The notes: generated by a model not told the origin, from the sequence alone. Shown: positions 35,613 through 44,557, counted from the stretch's first letter. The stretch is DNA of 64,000 bases from Butyricicoccus intestinisimiae (GCF_018918345.1 NZ_JAHLQI010000001.1:372001-436000), one strand, 5' to 3'. Made by a program: numbers and translations.

Positions 35613-36298
35613 TGAAAAAAGCGCCGCGTTATCGATGATGTTTCATCGTCAGACGCACGGCGCTTTTGTATGTTTATACAAGGGTGGCAGCAGACAGAGT
35701 AAATCTTACGGCTTGAGGTTCGGTTGGATTTCCCCAGAGACGACCAACCGTTGCCAGTTGGCGGTTTCCCATTATGGTCTGTGCCGGGTCGTTACCGATT
35801 CCGGTACCGAATTGCCACTTAGTCCGTACTGCAATCCTCTGTCTGCCCAGTTACGACAGTCTAGGCGATTTCCGCGACAGCCAGTCCGACTCTTAGCCTC
35901 TTTTGCAAGGTAGGTTTCACGGGTCAATACAGGAGACGATCATGGCCATGACCATGCATCTGCGGACACCCGATCCCCCAGACTCACGCAAGGCAGGCTA
36001 CGCTGCACACAGCGTCTTTGCAGTCGAGCTGCATTCGCACCGCATTGCAGGTTTATTCCGATCCCGTAAAGAATCCATCAACCCGAAGGTGTATAGGTTC
36101 TCTACAGCAACCGGTCTCCACGGTAATAGGAACTATATTCCCATGCCATTGGGAAGCATCCTAAAACCTTAACCCCCAGCATCCACCCCAAACTGGGCGT
36201 AAGAAGCAAACACCAGGGACTTCATCGATGTGCCTTTCTACGGATTTTTAGGCCCGTCTTAGGAGTCGAAGCGGCTGACTAGAATACTGCGCCACCGC
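35613..36298 (-). ncRNA. ole: OLE RNA (ornate large extremophilic RNA)
   Basis: About 650-690 nucleotides read leftward, with no coding sequence on either strand worth calling, ending in a strong terminator (35615-35667) and starting after a promoter (36304-36333). Its length is near the roughly 600-nt OLE family. It has many helix-forming segments, for example GTCATGGCCATGATC. It lies exactly between ispA and oapA. OLE was recognised from synteny, size and the oapA neighbour; I could not fold it or compare it with the published consensus. The RNA is known to associate with the membrane through OapA, and in other species it affects stress, metal and energy-related phenotypes. Confidence 0.85.
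35615..35667 (-). terminator. Terminator of OLE RNA
   Basis: AAAAGCGCCG pairs with CGGCGCTTTT around an inner ATCGATGATG-like stem, with six T after it on the minus strand. Could also be counted as the RNA's last helix. Confidence 0.8.
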
Positions 36299-36303
36299 GT
36301 ATT

Positions 36304-36333
36304 ACTGTACCATACTCTGCATCATTTTTGCAA
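36304..36333 (-). promoter_or_regulatory. Promoter of OLE RNA
   Basis: Minus strand TTGCAA, 18 bases, TACAGT with TG one base before the -10. Start of transcription expected near 36298. Lies in the 45 bases after ispA. Confidence 0.5.
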
Positions 36334-36378
36334 GGGATACAGCAATTTATTTACAACAATTTCATCTTTGGTTTGTTT

Positions 36379-37269
36379 TTAATGGTTGCGATCCGCCAAA
36401 GAGTATGCTAACTCCGGCAAAATGCCGGCATCCGCAAATGATGCCAGTGCGTCCACTGCCTGCTGCGACAGCTCGTGCACGAGCGCATGGCACTTTTCCA
36501 GTCCGAGCAGCGACGGATAGGTGCTCTTGCCGTTTTCCTCATCCGAGCCAATCGGCTTGCCGAATGTCTCCGCATCGCCTTCAATATCCAGAATGTCGTC
36601 CTGAATCTGAAATGCCAGACCGATGCACGCCGCATATGTGGCAGCTGCCTGCGTCTGTTCTGCGGTTGCTCCGCCAATCAAGCAGCCGAGCTGAGCCGCT
36701 ACGCTGATCAAGGCGCCGGTTTTCAGCTCCTGCAATGTTTTGAGCTGTTCCAGAGAAATGGACGTCTCCTCCGCCTGCATATCTAAAATCTGACCGCCAA
36801 TCATGCCGTCCATGCCCGACGCACGCGACAGCATGCGAATCGCCTTGACCTGTGTTTCCGCCGACACCAGCTTGGTATTCGCCGGATCAGAAGCCGTTTC
36901 AAACGCCAGATTCAGCAGACCGTCACCGGCCAGAACCGCCGTTGCCTCGCCGTATACCTTGTGGTTAGTCAGCTTTCCGCGGCGGAAATCATCATTGTCC
37001 ATGCACGGCAAATCATCATGAATGAGAGAATACGTGTGAATCATCTCCAACGCGCAGGCGAATGGAAGCGCCGCTTCCAAATTTCCGCCGCACACACGGC
37101 AAAATTCCAGTACCAATCCCGGACGCAGACGTTTGCCCCCTGCCATCGCGGAATAGCGGCAGGCCTCAAAGACAACGGCTTGTCCTTTGTCCTCGCTCGG
37201 CTGAATATATGTCATCAAACGGTCTTCTACCATCTTGCTGTATGCTGCAAGCTGCTCTTTCAGCGTCAT
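36379..37269 (-). CDS. ispA: Polyprenyl (farnesyl) diphosphate synthase
   Basis: 296 residues. The two aspartate-rich motifs are HDDLPCMDND (first, about 86-95) and FQIQDDILD (second, about 225), which hold Mg2+ and the diphosphates. It joins IPP and DMAPP units to FPP, taking the output of the MEP pathway started by dxs. Overlapping order xseA-xseB-ispA is conserved in Firmicutes. Confidence 0.95.
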   Translation of the reverse strand: MTLKEQLAAYSKMVEDRLMTYIQPSEDKGQAVVFEACRYSAMAGGKRLRPGLVLEFCRVCGGNLEAALPFACALEMIHTYSLIHDDLPCMDNDDFRRGKLTNHKVYGEATAVLAGDGLLNLAFETASDPANTKLVSAETQVKAIRMLSRASGMDGMIGGQILDMQAEETSISLEQLKTLQELKTGALISVAAQLGCLIGGATAEQTQAAATYAACIGLAFQIQDDILDIEGDAETFGKPIGSDEENGKSTYPSLLGLEKCHALVHELSQQAVDALASFADAGILPELAYSLADRNH

Positions 37270-37272
37270 CTG

Positions 37273-37509
37273 TCATTCTCCTTCCTGCGTGTCAAACGGA
37301 ATCTCGGTCTCTGCTCCGTCGCGTACGGTTATCATCGTCACCTTTTGCTCCGCCGTGTCCAACAATTGGGACAAATACGCAGACAGCTTGGTGCCCTCCT
37401 CAAACAGCGCCATACTCTCGTTCAGCGGTGCTTTGCCGTCTTCGAGAAGCGATACGATTTCTTCCAAGCGCTGCATGGCTTGCTCAAATGTCAAATCTTC
37501 CATGCTCAT
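37273..37509 (-). CDS. xseB: Exodeoxyribonuclease VII small subunit
   Basis: 78 residues, helical: LTFEQAMQRLEEIVSLLEDG and LNESMALFEEGTKL are the conserved small-subunit pattern. Forms exonuclease VII with XseA, encoded just before it. The start could be either of the first two ATGs (37509 or 37503). Confidence 0.94.
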   Translation of the reverse strand: MSMEDLTFEQAMQRLEEIVSLLEDGKAPLNESMALFEEGTKLSAYLSQLLDTAEQKVTMITVRDGAETEIPFDTQEGE

Positions 37510-37515
37510 ATCCCC

Positions 37516-38730
37516 TTATACCTTCCGCTTTACCTGCTTAACCGTGCACACGGCGCCGCCCTTGGCAAAGCGAATCGTAATTTCGTCCTCCTTGTGCAGC
37601 TTGGCACTGCTGGAAATCACAGCATCGTCTTTGGTCACAACGGAATACCCGCGCGCCAGAACTTTGAGCGGACTGTATGCATCCAGATATGCCGCCTGCT
37701 CGACAAATCGCTGCCGATCCGCCGCAACAATCTGCCGCATTGCCGCGGACAATTGACCCGATATGTGTTCCAATTGATACCGCTTATCCTGAATATATCC
37801 CAGCGGCGCGCGCAGCTTGCGGCGCTTGTCCAGCGCTTCCAAACGCAGCCGAAAGCCGTGTAACATATCCAACATATCGCCGCGCATGACCGTATTGGCA
37901 TGATACAGACCGTCTCGAATCGTGCGCGTGTCTGCCGCAACAATTTCCGCCGCATTGGACGGCGTAGACGCTCTGGCATCCGCGACAAAATCCGAAATGG
38001 TAATATCCGGCTCGTGTCCGACGGCGGAAATGACCGGAATTTCTGAAGCATAAAGCGCTCGCGCGACAATTTCCTCGTTAAACGCCCACAAATCTTCCAG
38101 AGAACCGCCGCCGCGGCCGACAATCATGACGTCTGCATCATGGCGGCGGTTGACTGCTTCAATCGCCGCAACAATCTGTCCAGCGGCTTCTTTGCCCTGC
38201 ACAAGCACCGGATAAATAACGACGTGCGCAATCGGATACCGCTGTTTCAGAATGCGCAAAATATCGCGCACGGCGGCACCTGTCGGCGACGTCACAACAG
38301 CAATGCGCGCCGGCAGCCGCGGAATCGGCTTTTTATGTCCTTCGTCAAACAGTCCCTCTTGATACAGGCGCTGTTTGAGCTGTTCAAATGCAATCGTCAG
38401 CGCGCCGATGCCATCCGGCATCATGTCAGCGACATACATTTGATACTGTCCGCGCTGCGGATATACGCTGATACGCCCCCGCGCAATGACTTTCATCCCG
38501 TTTTCCGGCTGAAAGCGCAGACGCGCAGCGTCCGAGCGAAACATCACGGCTGAGAGCACACCGTCCGCGTCTTTCAAAGTAAAATAGTGATGTCCGGACG
38601 GATATTTCTTATAGTTTGAGAGCTCGCCTTGAATATATAGATTGCGAAAAGCGTCCTGATCTTCCAGCAGCAGCTTAATCGCGTGATTGACTTGTGTTAC
38701 AGTATAGATGTTCGCACCAGATTGTCTCAT
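37516..38730 (-). CDS. xseA: Exodeoxyribonuclease VII large subunit
   Basis: 404 residues. N-terminal OB-fold (YTVTQVNHAIKLLL, then LSNYKKYPSGHHYFTLKD), catalytic core with VVTSPTGAAVRDI, GRGGGSLEDLWAFNEE and SAVGHEPDITISDFVAD, and a C-terminal coiled coil. Degrades single-stranded DNA. Its start overlaps the TsaD-paralogue stop by 4 bases. Confidence 0.95.
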   Translation of the reverse strand: MRQSGANIYTVTQVNHAIKLLLEDQDAFRNLYIQGELSNYKKYPSGHHYFTLKDADGVLSAVMFRSDAARLRFQPENGMKVIARGRISVYPQRGQYQMYVADMMPDGIGALTIAFEQLKQRLYQEGLFDEGHKKPIPRLPARIAVVTSPTGAAVRDILRILKQRYPIAHVVIYPVLVQGKEAAGQIVAAIEAVNRRHDADVMIVGRGGGSLEDLWAFNEEIVARALYASEIPVISAVGHEPDITISDFVADARASTPSNAAEIVAADTRTIRDGLYHANTVMRGDMLDMLHGFRLRLEALDKRRKLRAPLGYIQDKRYQLEHISGQLSAAMRQIVAADRQRFVEQAAYLDAYSPLKVLARGYSVVTKDDAVISSSAKLHKEDEITIRFAKGGAVCTVKQVKRKV

Positions 38731-39665
38731 GCCAATTCTCCGCTCAAAATCGCCGCCAAGACCGCAACGCCCACGGCGTTGTCTCCGGACAATACCGGTT
38801 CGGCAAACTTTGCCCCGAATTTACGGCGCATTCGTTTTTGCAGCAGCCGATTGGACATGACGCCACCTGCACACAGCACCGGCAAGCCGGTCGCTTGTAC
38901 TGCCTGTTCGGTCGCTTTGACAACCGCACTAGATACAATATCAATCGCATATCGTGCGACGGTCGGCGCATCAGCGCCTTTTTGATGCAGCTGTTCAATT
39001 TTATTCTGCGCACCGGACAGCGAAAAATGAAAATCCATCACTTTGGGCCGAAACGGCTTTTCCGGCTCTTCGCACTGATTCGCCAATTGCTCCAGCTGTG
39101 CACCGGACGGAAATGGCAGATGGAGCAGATTTCCTGCGCGGTCAATGAGCTGACCTGCTGCCAAATCATCCGTGCCGCCGACAATTTCTGCCGAAAACAG
39201 CTTGCCTTCCGGTTTGACGTGCAATAGTTCGGTCGTGCCGCCGGACAAATGCCATGCCAAAAACGGCTGGCGCAGCAAATCCAGCGCATTCGCGGACAAC
39301 GCCGCTGCCGCCAAATGCCCCTGCTGATGAGAGACCTCATAAAACGGCACATCGAGCGCGTGTGCCATACTGCGCGCCTGTCCCGCTCCCGCCAGAAAAC
39401 ACGGCATATACGAGCCTTCTACCGCTCTCGGCCGCGTGCTCGCCGCAATGGCGCGAAGATTTTTGCCAAAGCCGGCTTCCAACGCATCGATGCGCGCCGG
39501 CAGGTGCAGCACATGCTGAAACAGCGCATCGCTCTGTCTCAGACCAATGCGCCCTTCCGGCACTTCCAGCAGTCTGCCGGAATTTTCCCACTGCATCGTT
39601 TCACTGTCAAACAGCGCCGCCGATGTGCGGTAATTGGATGTATCAATACCAAAAAAGCGAGACAT
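38727..39665 (-). CDS. TsaD/Kae1-family paralogue
   Basis: 312 residues of the ASKHA fold. It keeps the metal pair HxxxH (SHQQGH, about 113-118) and the terminal LSGDNAVGVA aspartate, but SGGHTQL of TsaD is SGGTTELL here. A regular TsaD for t6A tRNA modification probably exists elsewhere; this looks like the second, shorter paralogue seen in Clostridia between nusB and xseA. Role uncertain. Directly adjoins nusB. Confidence 0.75.
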   Translation of the reverse strand: MSRFFGIDTSNYRTSAALFDSETMQWENSGRLLEVPEGRIGLRQSDALFQHVLHLPARIDALEAGFGKNLRAIAASTRPRAVEGSYMPCFLAGAGQARSMAHALDVPFYEVSHQQGHLAAAALSANALDLLRQPFLAWHLSGGTTELLHVKPEGKLFSAEIVGGTDDLAAGQLIDRAGNLLHLPFPSGAQLEQLANQCEEPEKPFRPKVMDFHFSLSGAQNKIEQLHQKGADAPTVARYAIDIVSSAVVKATEQAVQATGLPVLCAGGVMSNRLLQKRMRRKFGAKFAEPVLSGDNAVGVAVLAAILSGELA

Positions 39666-40124
39666 TTATTCCGCCTTCTCGTCTGCCTTTTCGCGTGCAA
39701 CCGCGCCGAGAACGCCGTTGACAAATGCAGATGCTTCCTTGGACTCATACTTCTTCGCAAGCGCAACCGCTTCATCAATTGCGGTGCCTACCGGAACATC
39801 GTCTGCGTACTGCATCTCGTACAGCGCCAGACGAAGCAGAGACATCGTCATATGGGTCAGACGATTGGTCTTCCAGTTGGTGGAATGCGCTTCTACCACG
39901 GCGTCAAGCTCTGCGTTGTGTGCACAGACGCCGAGAACGGTGTTGCGAATATAAGTCTTCTGCTCTTCCGGCAGCTCACCTGCGTACAGCGCAACATCGC
40001 CCGCCAGCGATTCCATGACTTCCTGCTCCAGACGGGCAGAAACGAGTTCTGCGTCATCAAACTGTTTAAAGCTCAATTCAAAAATCAGATGCAGTGCAAT
40101 TTCTCTTGCTTCTTTTCTTCCCAC
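39666..40124 (-). CDS. nusB: Transcription antitermination factor NusB
   Basis: 152 residues with start GTG at 40124: GGAGG lies seven bases before it, and the protein then begins GRKEAREIALHLIFE, as NusB usually does. An ATG at 40148 gives eight more residues but no ribosome site. C-terminal VGTAIDEAVALAKKY is typical. Acts with NusE in rRNA antitermination. Confidence 0.92.
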   Translation of the reverse strand: MGRKEAREIALHLIFELSFKQFDDAELVSARLEQEVMESLAGDVALYAGELPEEQKTYIRNTVLGVCAHNAELDAVVEAHSTNWKTNRLTHMTMSLLRLALYEMQYADDVPVGTAIDEAVALAKKYESKEASAFVNGVLGAVAREKADEKAE

Positions 40125-40196
40125 AGGGATACCTCCGTATTCGGTCAAAACTAGCCATTTTATGATTTAAAATATATTATACAACAAGTCTGCAAA

Positions 40197-40236
40197 AAAA
40201 TAAACCCTCGACCGGCGCCGGTCAGGGTTTATTTTA
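40197..40236. terminator. Terminator between asp23 and nusB
   Basis: AATAAACCCT..GACCGGCGCCGGTC..AGGGTTTATT is nearly perfect, flanked by A- and T-runs. Confidence 0.8.
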
Positions 40237-40247
40237 CTGTGCTGTGG

Positions 40248-40643
40248 TTACTGAACCTCAGTAGATACAGCCGTCGACGTCTCAAAGGACACACCGCCCA
40301 CGTTGATATTTACCGCCGAAGTACGCATACCGGTCATGGACAGAATCGAAGAACGAACTGCCTCCTGCACCTTTTTGCTGACCTCGCAAATATCATAGCC
40401 GTACTGTGCGAGCATACTGACCTCGACTTCAACCAGATCACCATGGAACACAACCTTTACGCCCTTCGCCAAGCTCTTCTTGCCCAAAAACTCTGCGACG
40501 TTGGTGCCAATGCCGGAATAGAGGTTGCCTACGCCCTCTGTCTCAGATGCCGCAATTGCCGCAATCGACGCGATGACATCCTCAGAAATGCGAACACTGT
40601 CCTGTTCGCCGCCGGAAGTCCAGTATTCCTTACCGTCTGCCAT
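40248..40643 (-). CDS. Asp23/Gls24-family envelope-stress protein
   Basis: 131 residues from ATG at 40643 (AGGAG upstream; a GTG three codons earlier is possible). The Asp23 pattern is ISEDVIASIAAIAASETEGV and LVEVEVSMLAQYGYDICEV. Often placed before nusB in Firmicutes. Membrane-associated stress role is known only for relatives. Own promoter at 40668-40696. Confidence 0.9.
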   Translation of the reverse strand: MADGKEYWTSGGEQDSVRISEDVIASIAAIAASETEGVGNLYSGIGTNVAEFLGKKSLAKGVKVVFHGDLVEVEVSMLAQYGYDICEVSKKVQEAVRSSILSMTGMRTSAVNINVGGVSFETSTAVSTEVQ

Positions 40644-40667
40644 AGGTATCACACTCCTTACGATGTG

Positions 40668-40696
40668 ATTATACCATATGGATTGACGTTTGAAAA
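40668..40696 (-). promoter_or_regulatory. Promoter of the asp23-type gene
   Basis: Minus strand TTTTCA, 17 bases, TATAAT preceded by TGG. Confidence 0.6.
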
Positions 40697-40718
40697 CAAG
40701 AAATTAAAAAAAGCCGGA

Positions 40719-41294
40719 TTATTTCGCTTCGCTGACACGCAGCATCGATGCCTGTGCACCGGTTTCAGACAATACCATATCCGAAATTGCCGCTGTAGAT
40801 GAAGCATTCAGACCGCCCTTTGGTGAAGAAACAATGACGCTGATTGTCTCATCTGAGATATAGACGACCGCGTCGGTATATCCCTTGGATTTGAGCTGGC
40901 TTTCCAACCGCTCTTCTTTTACGGTATTGCCTGCGATTTGTGTAATCTTCTCGCTCGCTTGTTTTTTGGCGTCCTCCGATGCACTGTCATCAGAGACGGT
41001 TTCCCGCAGCATCGTGAGCGCTTCATCCCGTGCGGTCTCCCGCGACAATCGCGCCTGCGCGAAATAATCGGTTTTCTGCGTTTTCTTCGCAGAACCGTCG
41101 GAGGATGCATCTGCCGCCGTATCGGTATTGTCTACCGCTGTGACCGCACCGTACACGCTTCCGCTCGCCTCTGCCTGATCGGCAATGGTCAGTTCGTCCG
41201 GTGTCTGAAAATAGCTCCAGTTCAAGTAAACTGCGACGCACAGCATGAGACCAATCACGCCGTATACGGCACCGCGCTTGCGTAAGGATATCAT
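40719..41294 (-). CDS. spoIIIAH: Stage III sporulation protein AH
   Basis: 191 residues from ATG at 41294 (AGGAGG upstream; a longer frame would enter spoIIIAG). One N-terminal membrane segment (YGVIGLMLCVAVYLNWSYF), a low-complexity linker, then the YscJ/FliF-like ring domain (SQLKSKGYTDAVVYIS). SpoIIIAH sits in the mother-cell side of the feeding-tube channel facing SpoIIQ of the forespore. Confidence 0.9.
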   Translation of the reverse strand: MISLRKRGAVYGVIGLMLCVAVYLNWSYFQTPDELTIADQAEASGSVYGAVTAVDNTDTAADASSDGSAKKTQKTDYFAQARLSRETARDEALTMLRETVSDDSASEDAKKQASEKITQIAGNTVKEERLESQLKSKGYTDAVVYISDETISVIVSSPKGGLNASSTAAISDMVLSETGAQASMLRVSEAK

Positions 41295-41304
41295 GTTCTC
41301 CCTC

Positions 41305-41838
41305 CTATTGTATTCGTTTGGATACAGATATGTGGTCGCTGGAAATGCCGCACAGAGCAGAGACCGCGTGCACGATTTGCAGGCGAACCGCATCGTCATC
41401 CGCGCCCTCGCACAGTATCATCGCGCCGCGAAACGTCGGGTACTTGCTCTTAATCAAAATCGGCGCTTCTCCATAACTGCCGTCCGACAAAATCGACGTC
41501 GAACGCTCATACGATTCGCTGCTGTTGTTCTCAGCCGCTTGGCTGGATTCGCTGACGTCCGCCGCATAAACCGATTCCTCTCCGGTCTCCAGAGACAAGA
41601 GCACCGTTACGCTCCCTGCACCGTCAATCTGAGACAGACTGTCTGCCACTTGCTGCTGAAACGCCTGCAAATCAAATACCTCGTCTTGTTTCTTCGTCTC
41701 CTGCTTCTGTGATCCGGATTCCGGACGCAGATTTCCCGCTGTCAGCACAGCCCCGAGCAAAATGGCAACGACAAAGAACTTATAGCGCTCCCATAAGCGC
41801 AGCAGCATTGCCTGATACGATTGTCGCTCCTGCTTCAT
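41305..41838 (-). CDS. spoIIIAG: Stage III sporulation protein AG
   Basis: 177 residues with one N-terminal membrane segment (FFVVAILLGAVLTAG) and a soluble part ending HAVSALCGISSDHISVSKRI. In B. subtilis AG forms a large ring in the channel. Begins with ATGA overlap on spoIIIAF. Confidence 0.9.
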   Translation of the reverse strand: MKQERQSYQAMLLRLWERYKFFVVAILLGAVLTAGNLRPESGSQKQETKKQDEVFDLQAFQQQVADSLSQIDGAGSVTVLLSLETGEESVYAADVSESSQAAENNSSESYERSTSILSDGSYGEAPILIKSKYPTFRGAMILCEGADDDAVRLQIVHAVSALCGISSDHISVSKRIQ

Positions 41839-42311
41839 TGTATGAGAATGCTGTCGGCAGATATGCCGAGCTGCCGCGCAAGTGTCTGCTTGAACGCAGA
41901 AAAATCATCTGTCTGTGCTGCCCGCTGCAGGCAAACGCGCTGAATGACGACTTGATTGTCCTCTTGAATCTGTGCCGTCACCTGCGCTTTGCAGGAAAGC
42001 TGCCGGCTCTGTGCCATCTGCTCGATGTTCTGTGCGGCTTCTACCTCCACTTCTCGGAGAATCTCCTGCCGGATGAGATCCGTGGTGTCTTGGCTTCGTG
42101 CCGTTTGCCGCTCCAGCCGCGGGAGAAAATCGCCGATTGCGTGCGGTGTATATCGCTGCAGCGGCAGTACAAGCGATACAATCAAAAGCAGACCGGTTCC
42201 CATTCGAAGCACCTCCTTCATTGCGCCATCCGGAACCATTGCGAGCACGACTGCACCGAACAGAGACGCCGCTGTCACACTCAAAATCATCTGGCGCAGC
42301 AGCTCAATCAT
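41835..42311 (-). CDS. spoIIIAF: Stage III sporulation protein AF
   Basis: 158 residues: two membrane segments at the start (ASLFGAVVLAMVP; GTGLLLIVSLVLPL), then a helical soluble part ending in the typical LARQLGISADSILIQ. Overlaps both neighbours by 4 bases, in a strictly coupled operon. Confidence 0.88.
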   Translation of the reverse strand: MIELLRQMILSVTAASLFGAVVLAMVPDGAMKEVLRMGTGLLLIVSLVLPLQRYTPHAIGDFLPRLERQTARSQDTTDLIRQEILREVEVEAAQNIEQMAQSRQLSCKAQVTAQIQEDNQVVIQRVCLQRAAQTDDFSAFKQTLARQLGISADSILIQ

Positions 42312-43411
42312 GTCACCATCACCACCGAATACACCAGCTCAAAAAACAAAATTGCCGAGCAGCTGCCCAACATGCCGAAAATCATACCAATGCTGTCCGC
42401 GATGCCGTCAGCCAATCCGCTGAGCAATTTGGGGCAAATCGGCGACAGCACAGCCGCTCCGATTTTGAACGCCAAATAGTTGACGCCAATCCGCAAAAAC
42501 GGCACAAGACAAATGGCGCAGATACACAGCATGCCAAACACGCCCAGAGAATTTTTGAGTACAACGGCACCCGCCAGCACAGAATCCGTTGCACCGGACA
42601 AGATATTCCCGACCAGCGGCACCGACGAATTGAGCGCAAATTTGGCGGCCTTCACCGTCCCTGCATCCATGCCATGGCTGACAGAACCGGAAATCGTGAT
42701 GTAAAAGAAAAACAGTGTCAGCAGCAGCCTGAGCGAACCGGTAATCAGCCACTTGACGCATGCCGCCAGCCGTTTGAGCATATCATTTCCAATGGCCGTG
42801 TTCACGGTGAGAATTGCCACATACGCCGACACAGCCGGAATGTATACACCGGTAATCAAGGAAATGCACAGATCCAGCGCAAACATCGTTCCGCTATACA
42901 CCAGCGCGGCAGAGGCGGGCGAACCGGACAGTCCAATCGCCGTTGTCATGACCGGTAGCATAGACTTGGAAAAAATTTGTATTTGTTCTGTGGTCTCTCT
43001 GCACAAGCTGGTCAGTCCGGCAAGCGTCTGATAGACAGCCGCCGTCATGCCGAGCGCTCCCGCCAGCTGCAAAATCAGCGGAGAAATGCGAGATGTCTTA
43101 GAAAAAGCTTCCGCACAGCTGCACAACAGCATCACGGCCGCGGCGCCGGTCAGCGCCGCAACGGCCTCGGCAATTGCACCGCGCTGCTGCTGTTTTGTCT
43201 GCCGTAAAATCCGCGAAATACTTTGTGTCAAATCTTCCCCGTCGGAAATTGCGTCTAATACCATCCGGCTCTCGCCATCCAATGTCCGTCGCATATCCGC
43301 CTGTCCCTGTGTCTGCCGGTCAGAGAACATCTGCGCCGCATATGCGTGCGGCTGTATCAGGTACTGCACGAAACACAGCCCCAGCAGCATGACAATGACA
43401 AAGCGTTTCAT
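42308..43411 (-). CDS. spoIIIAE: Stage III sporulation protein AE
   Basis: 367 residues from ATG at 43411, with AAGGAGC upstream; the longer frame upstream overlaps spoIIIAD and is rejected. A signal-like start (VIVMLLGLCFVQYLI) is followed by about eight membrane segments in two clusters. Integral membrane part of the SpoIIIA channel. Confidence 0.9.
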   Translation of the reverse strand: MKRFVIVMLLGLCFVQYLIQPHAYAAQMFSDRQTQGQADMRRTLDGESRMVLDAISDGEDLTQSISRILRQTKQQQRGAIAEAVAALTGAAAVMLLCSCAEAFSKTSRISPLILQLAGALGMTAAVYQTLAGLTSLCRETTEQIQIFSKSMLPVMTTAIGLSGSPASAALVYSGTMFALDLCISLITGVYIPAVSAYVAILTVNTAIGNDMLKRLAACVKWLITGSLRLLLTLFFFYITISGSVSHGMDAGTVKAAKFALNSSVPLVGNILSGATDSVLAGAVVLKNSLGVFGMLCICAICLVPFLRIGVNYLAFKIGAAVLSPICPKLLSGLADGIADSIGMIFGMLGSCSAILFFELVYSVVMVT

Positions 43412-43431
43412 ACGTCTGCTCCTTGTGTTCG

Positions 43432-43821
43432 TTACAAAAGCATGGTTTCCAGCAGCGTGAACACCTCCCGCATGAGCGGAATGCACACCGCGATGGCGGC
43501 AATCACGCCTGCCAATTCCAATTTGCTGCCCAACGCGCTCTCTCCTGCATCTCTGCACACCTGCGCGGTGATGTGTACGAGAACCGCAATGCCAACTGCC
43601 TTGATGACGGGCACATATAGATTGCGGGAAACGCCCACCGCCGTCAAAAATCCGGACAACGCATCGAAAATCTGCCTGACAGGGTCAAGTACGGCGTAAA
43701 TCAGCAGCAGTCCGCACGCAAGCGACGTGAAAATGGCAAAGACCGGTGAGAGCGGCTTGAGAAATGCGGCAAACAGTGCGCCGCAGACAGCCAATACCGC
43801 CAGCTTAAAAATCAAATACAT
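43432..43821 (-). CDS. spoIIIAD: Stage III sporulation protein AD
   Basis: 129 residues with about four membrane segments; the LIFKLAVLAVCGALFAAFLK start and VLVHITAQVCRDAGESALGS region are family hallmarks. Overlaps spoIIIAC by 17 bases. Confidence 0.9.
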   Translation of the reverse strand: MYLIFKLAVLAVCGALFAAFLKPLSPVFAIFTSLACGLLLIYAVLDPVRQIFDALSGFLTAVGVSRNLYVPVIKAVGIAVLVHITAQVCRDAGESALGSKLELAGVIAAIAVCIPLMREVFTLLETMLL

Positions 43822-43999
43822 GTTGAATCAACGCAAACAGCTCACTGATTTTCTGTACAATCAGCATCATGACCACAATCAGTCCTGCCAGTGTGGTCAT
43901 CATCGCCTGTTCTTCTCTCCCTGAGCGGACAAGCAGCTGATTGAGTACCGCAACCAGAATACCGACTGCGGCAATTTTAAAAATCAAATCCACTTCCAT
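43805..43999 (-). CDS. spoIIIAC: Stage III sporulation protein AC
   Basis: 64 residues, two membrane segments (IAAVGILVAVLNQLLV; MTTLAGLIVVMMLIV), matching the small SpoIIIAC. Usual place between AB and AD. Confidence 0.9.
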   Translation of the reverse strand: MEVDLIFKIAAVGILVAVLNQLLVRSGREEQAMMTTLAGLIVVMMLIVQKISELFALIQHVFDF

Positions 44000-44012
44000 A
44001 GGCGCATCATTG

Positions 44013-44531
44013 TCAGATTAAAACCAGTACCAGCAGAATTCCCGCCGCCACGCAGCAGGTGCGGTACACATTTCCTTTGCTTTTCATCTCCATCGAGGCA
44101 ATATCCAACTGTTTGGTCAGACGCGCTTTCGCATAGGCAATGCTGTTCAGCTGTGCCTGTACGTCATATTTTCCAATGAATTCCGCCAAATCACACAAAA
44201 TCACAACATCATCTTGCGTGAGCCCGACGGATGCACCGTATTCGCGCATACTTTTCATCCATTTGAACGTCATCGACAAATTGTCATCTTGCCGCATGAG
44301 CTGCTGCATGGGCTGGAACAGCCCGCAAATGCTGCTGCGCGTGTCTGCCGCAAGCTTGGCGACAATATCCGGAATGCTCGTCAGATGAAACGACAGCTCT
44401 GCCGAAATCATATCCAGCGCAGACAGCATATCACCCAGTGCAATGACGCGCCGCCGAAACTGCTGCCGCTGGGTCATTCCAATGCCGGTAAACGAACCAA
44501 TTACCAGCAGCGCACCCAAAATCTTTAACAT
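44013..44531 (-). CDS. spoIIIAB: Stage III sporulation protein AB
   Basis: 172 residues with N-terminal (GALLVIGSFTGIGMT) and C-terminal (CCVAAGILLVLVLI) membrane segments and a cytoplasmic helical middle, resembling GspF-type platform proteins. Partner of the SpoIIIAA ATPase. Confidence 0.9.
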   Translation of the reverse strand: MLKILGALLVIGSFTGIGMTQRQQFRRRVIALGDMLSALDMISAELSFHLTSIPDIVAKLAADTRSSICGLFQPMQQLMRQDDNLSMTFKWMKSMREYGASVGLTQDDVVILCDLAEFIGKYDVQAQLNSIAYAKARLTKQLDIASMEMKSKGNVYRTCCVAAGILLVLVLI

Positions 44532-44557
44532 TCCGCTTCTTCCTTTCTCATTCTTAT

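Noticed and set aside
35635-36172. Two plus-strand open frames of about 90 codons within the OLE RNA region
   Set aside because: No RBS, no family likeness, and they lie across a structured RNA with its own promoter and terminator on the other strand.
35613-36298. The same RNA as tmRNA, RNase P RNA or an rRNA fragment
   Set aside because: No tag-peptide frame or tRNA-like ends, no RNase P core seen, and the ispA/oapA neighbours point to OLE.
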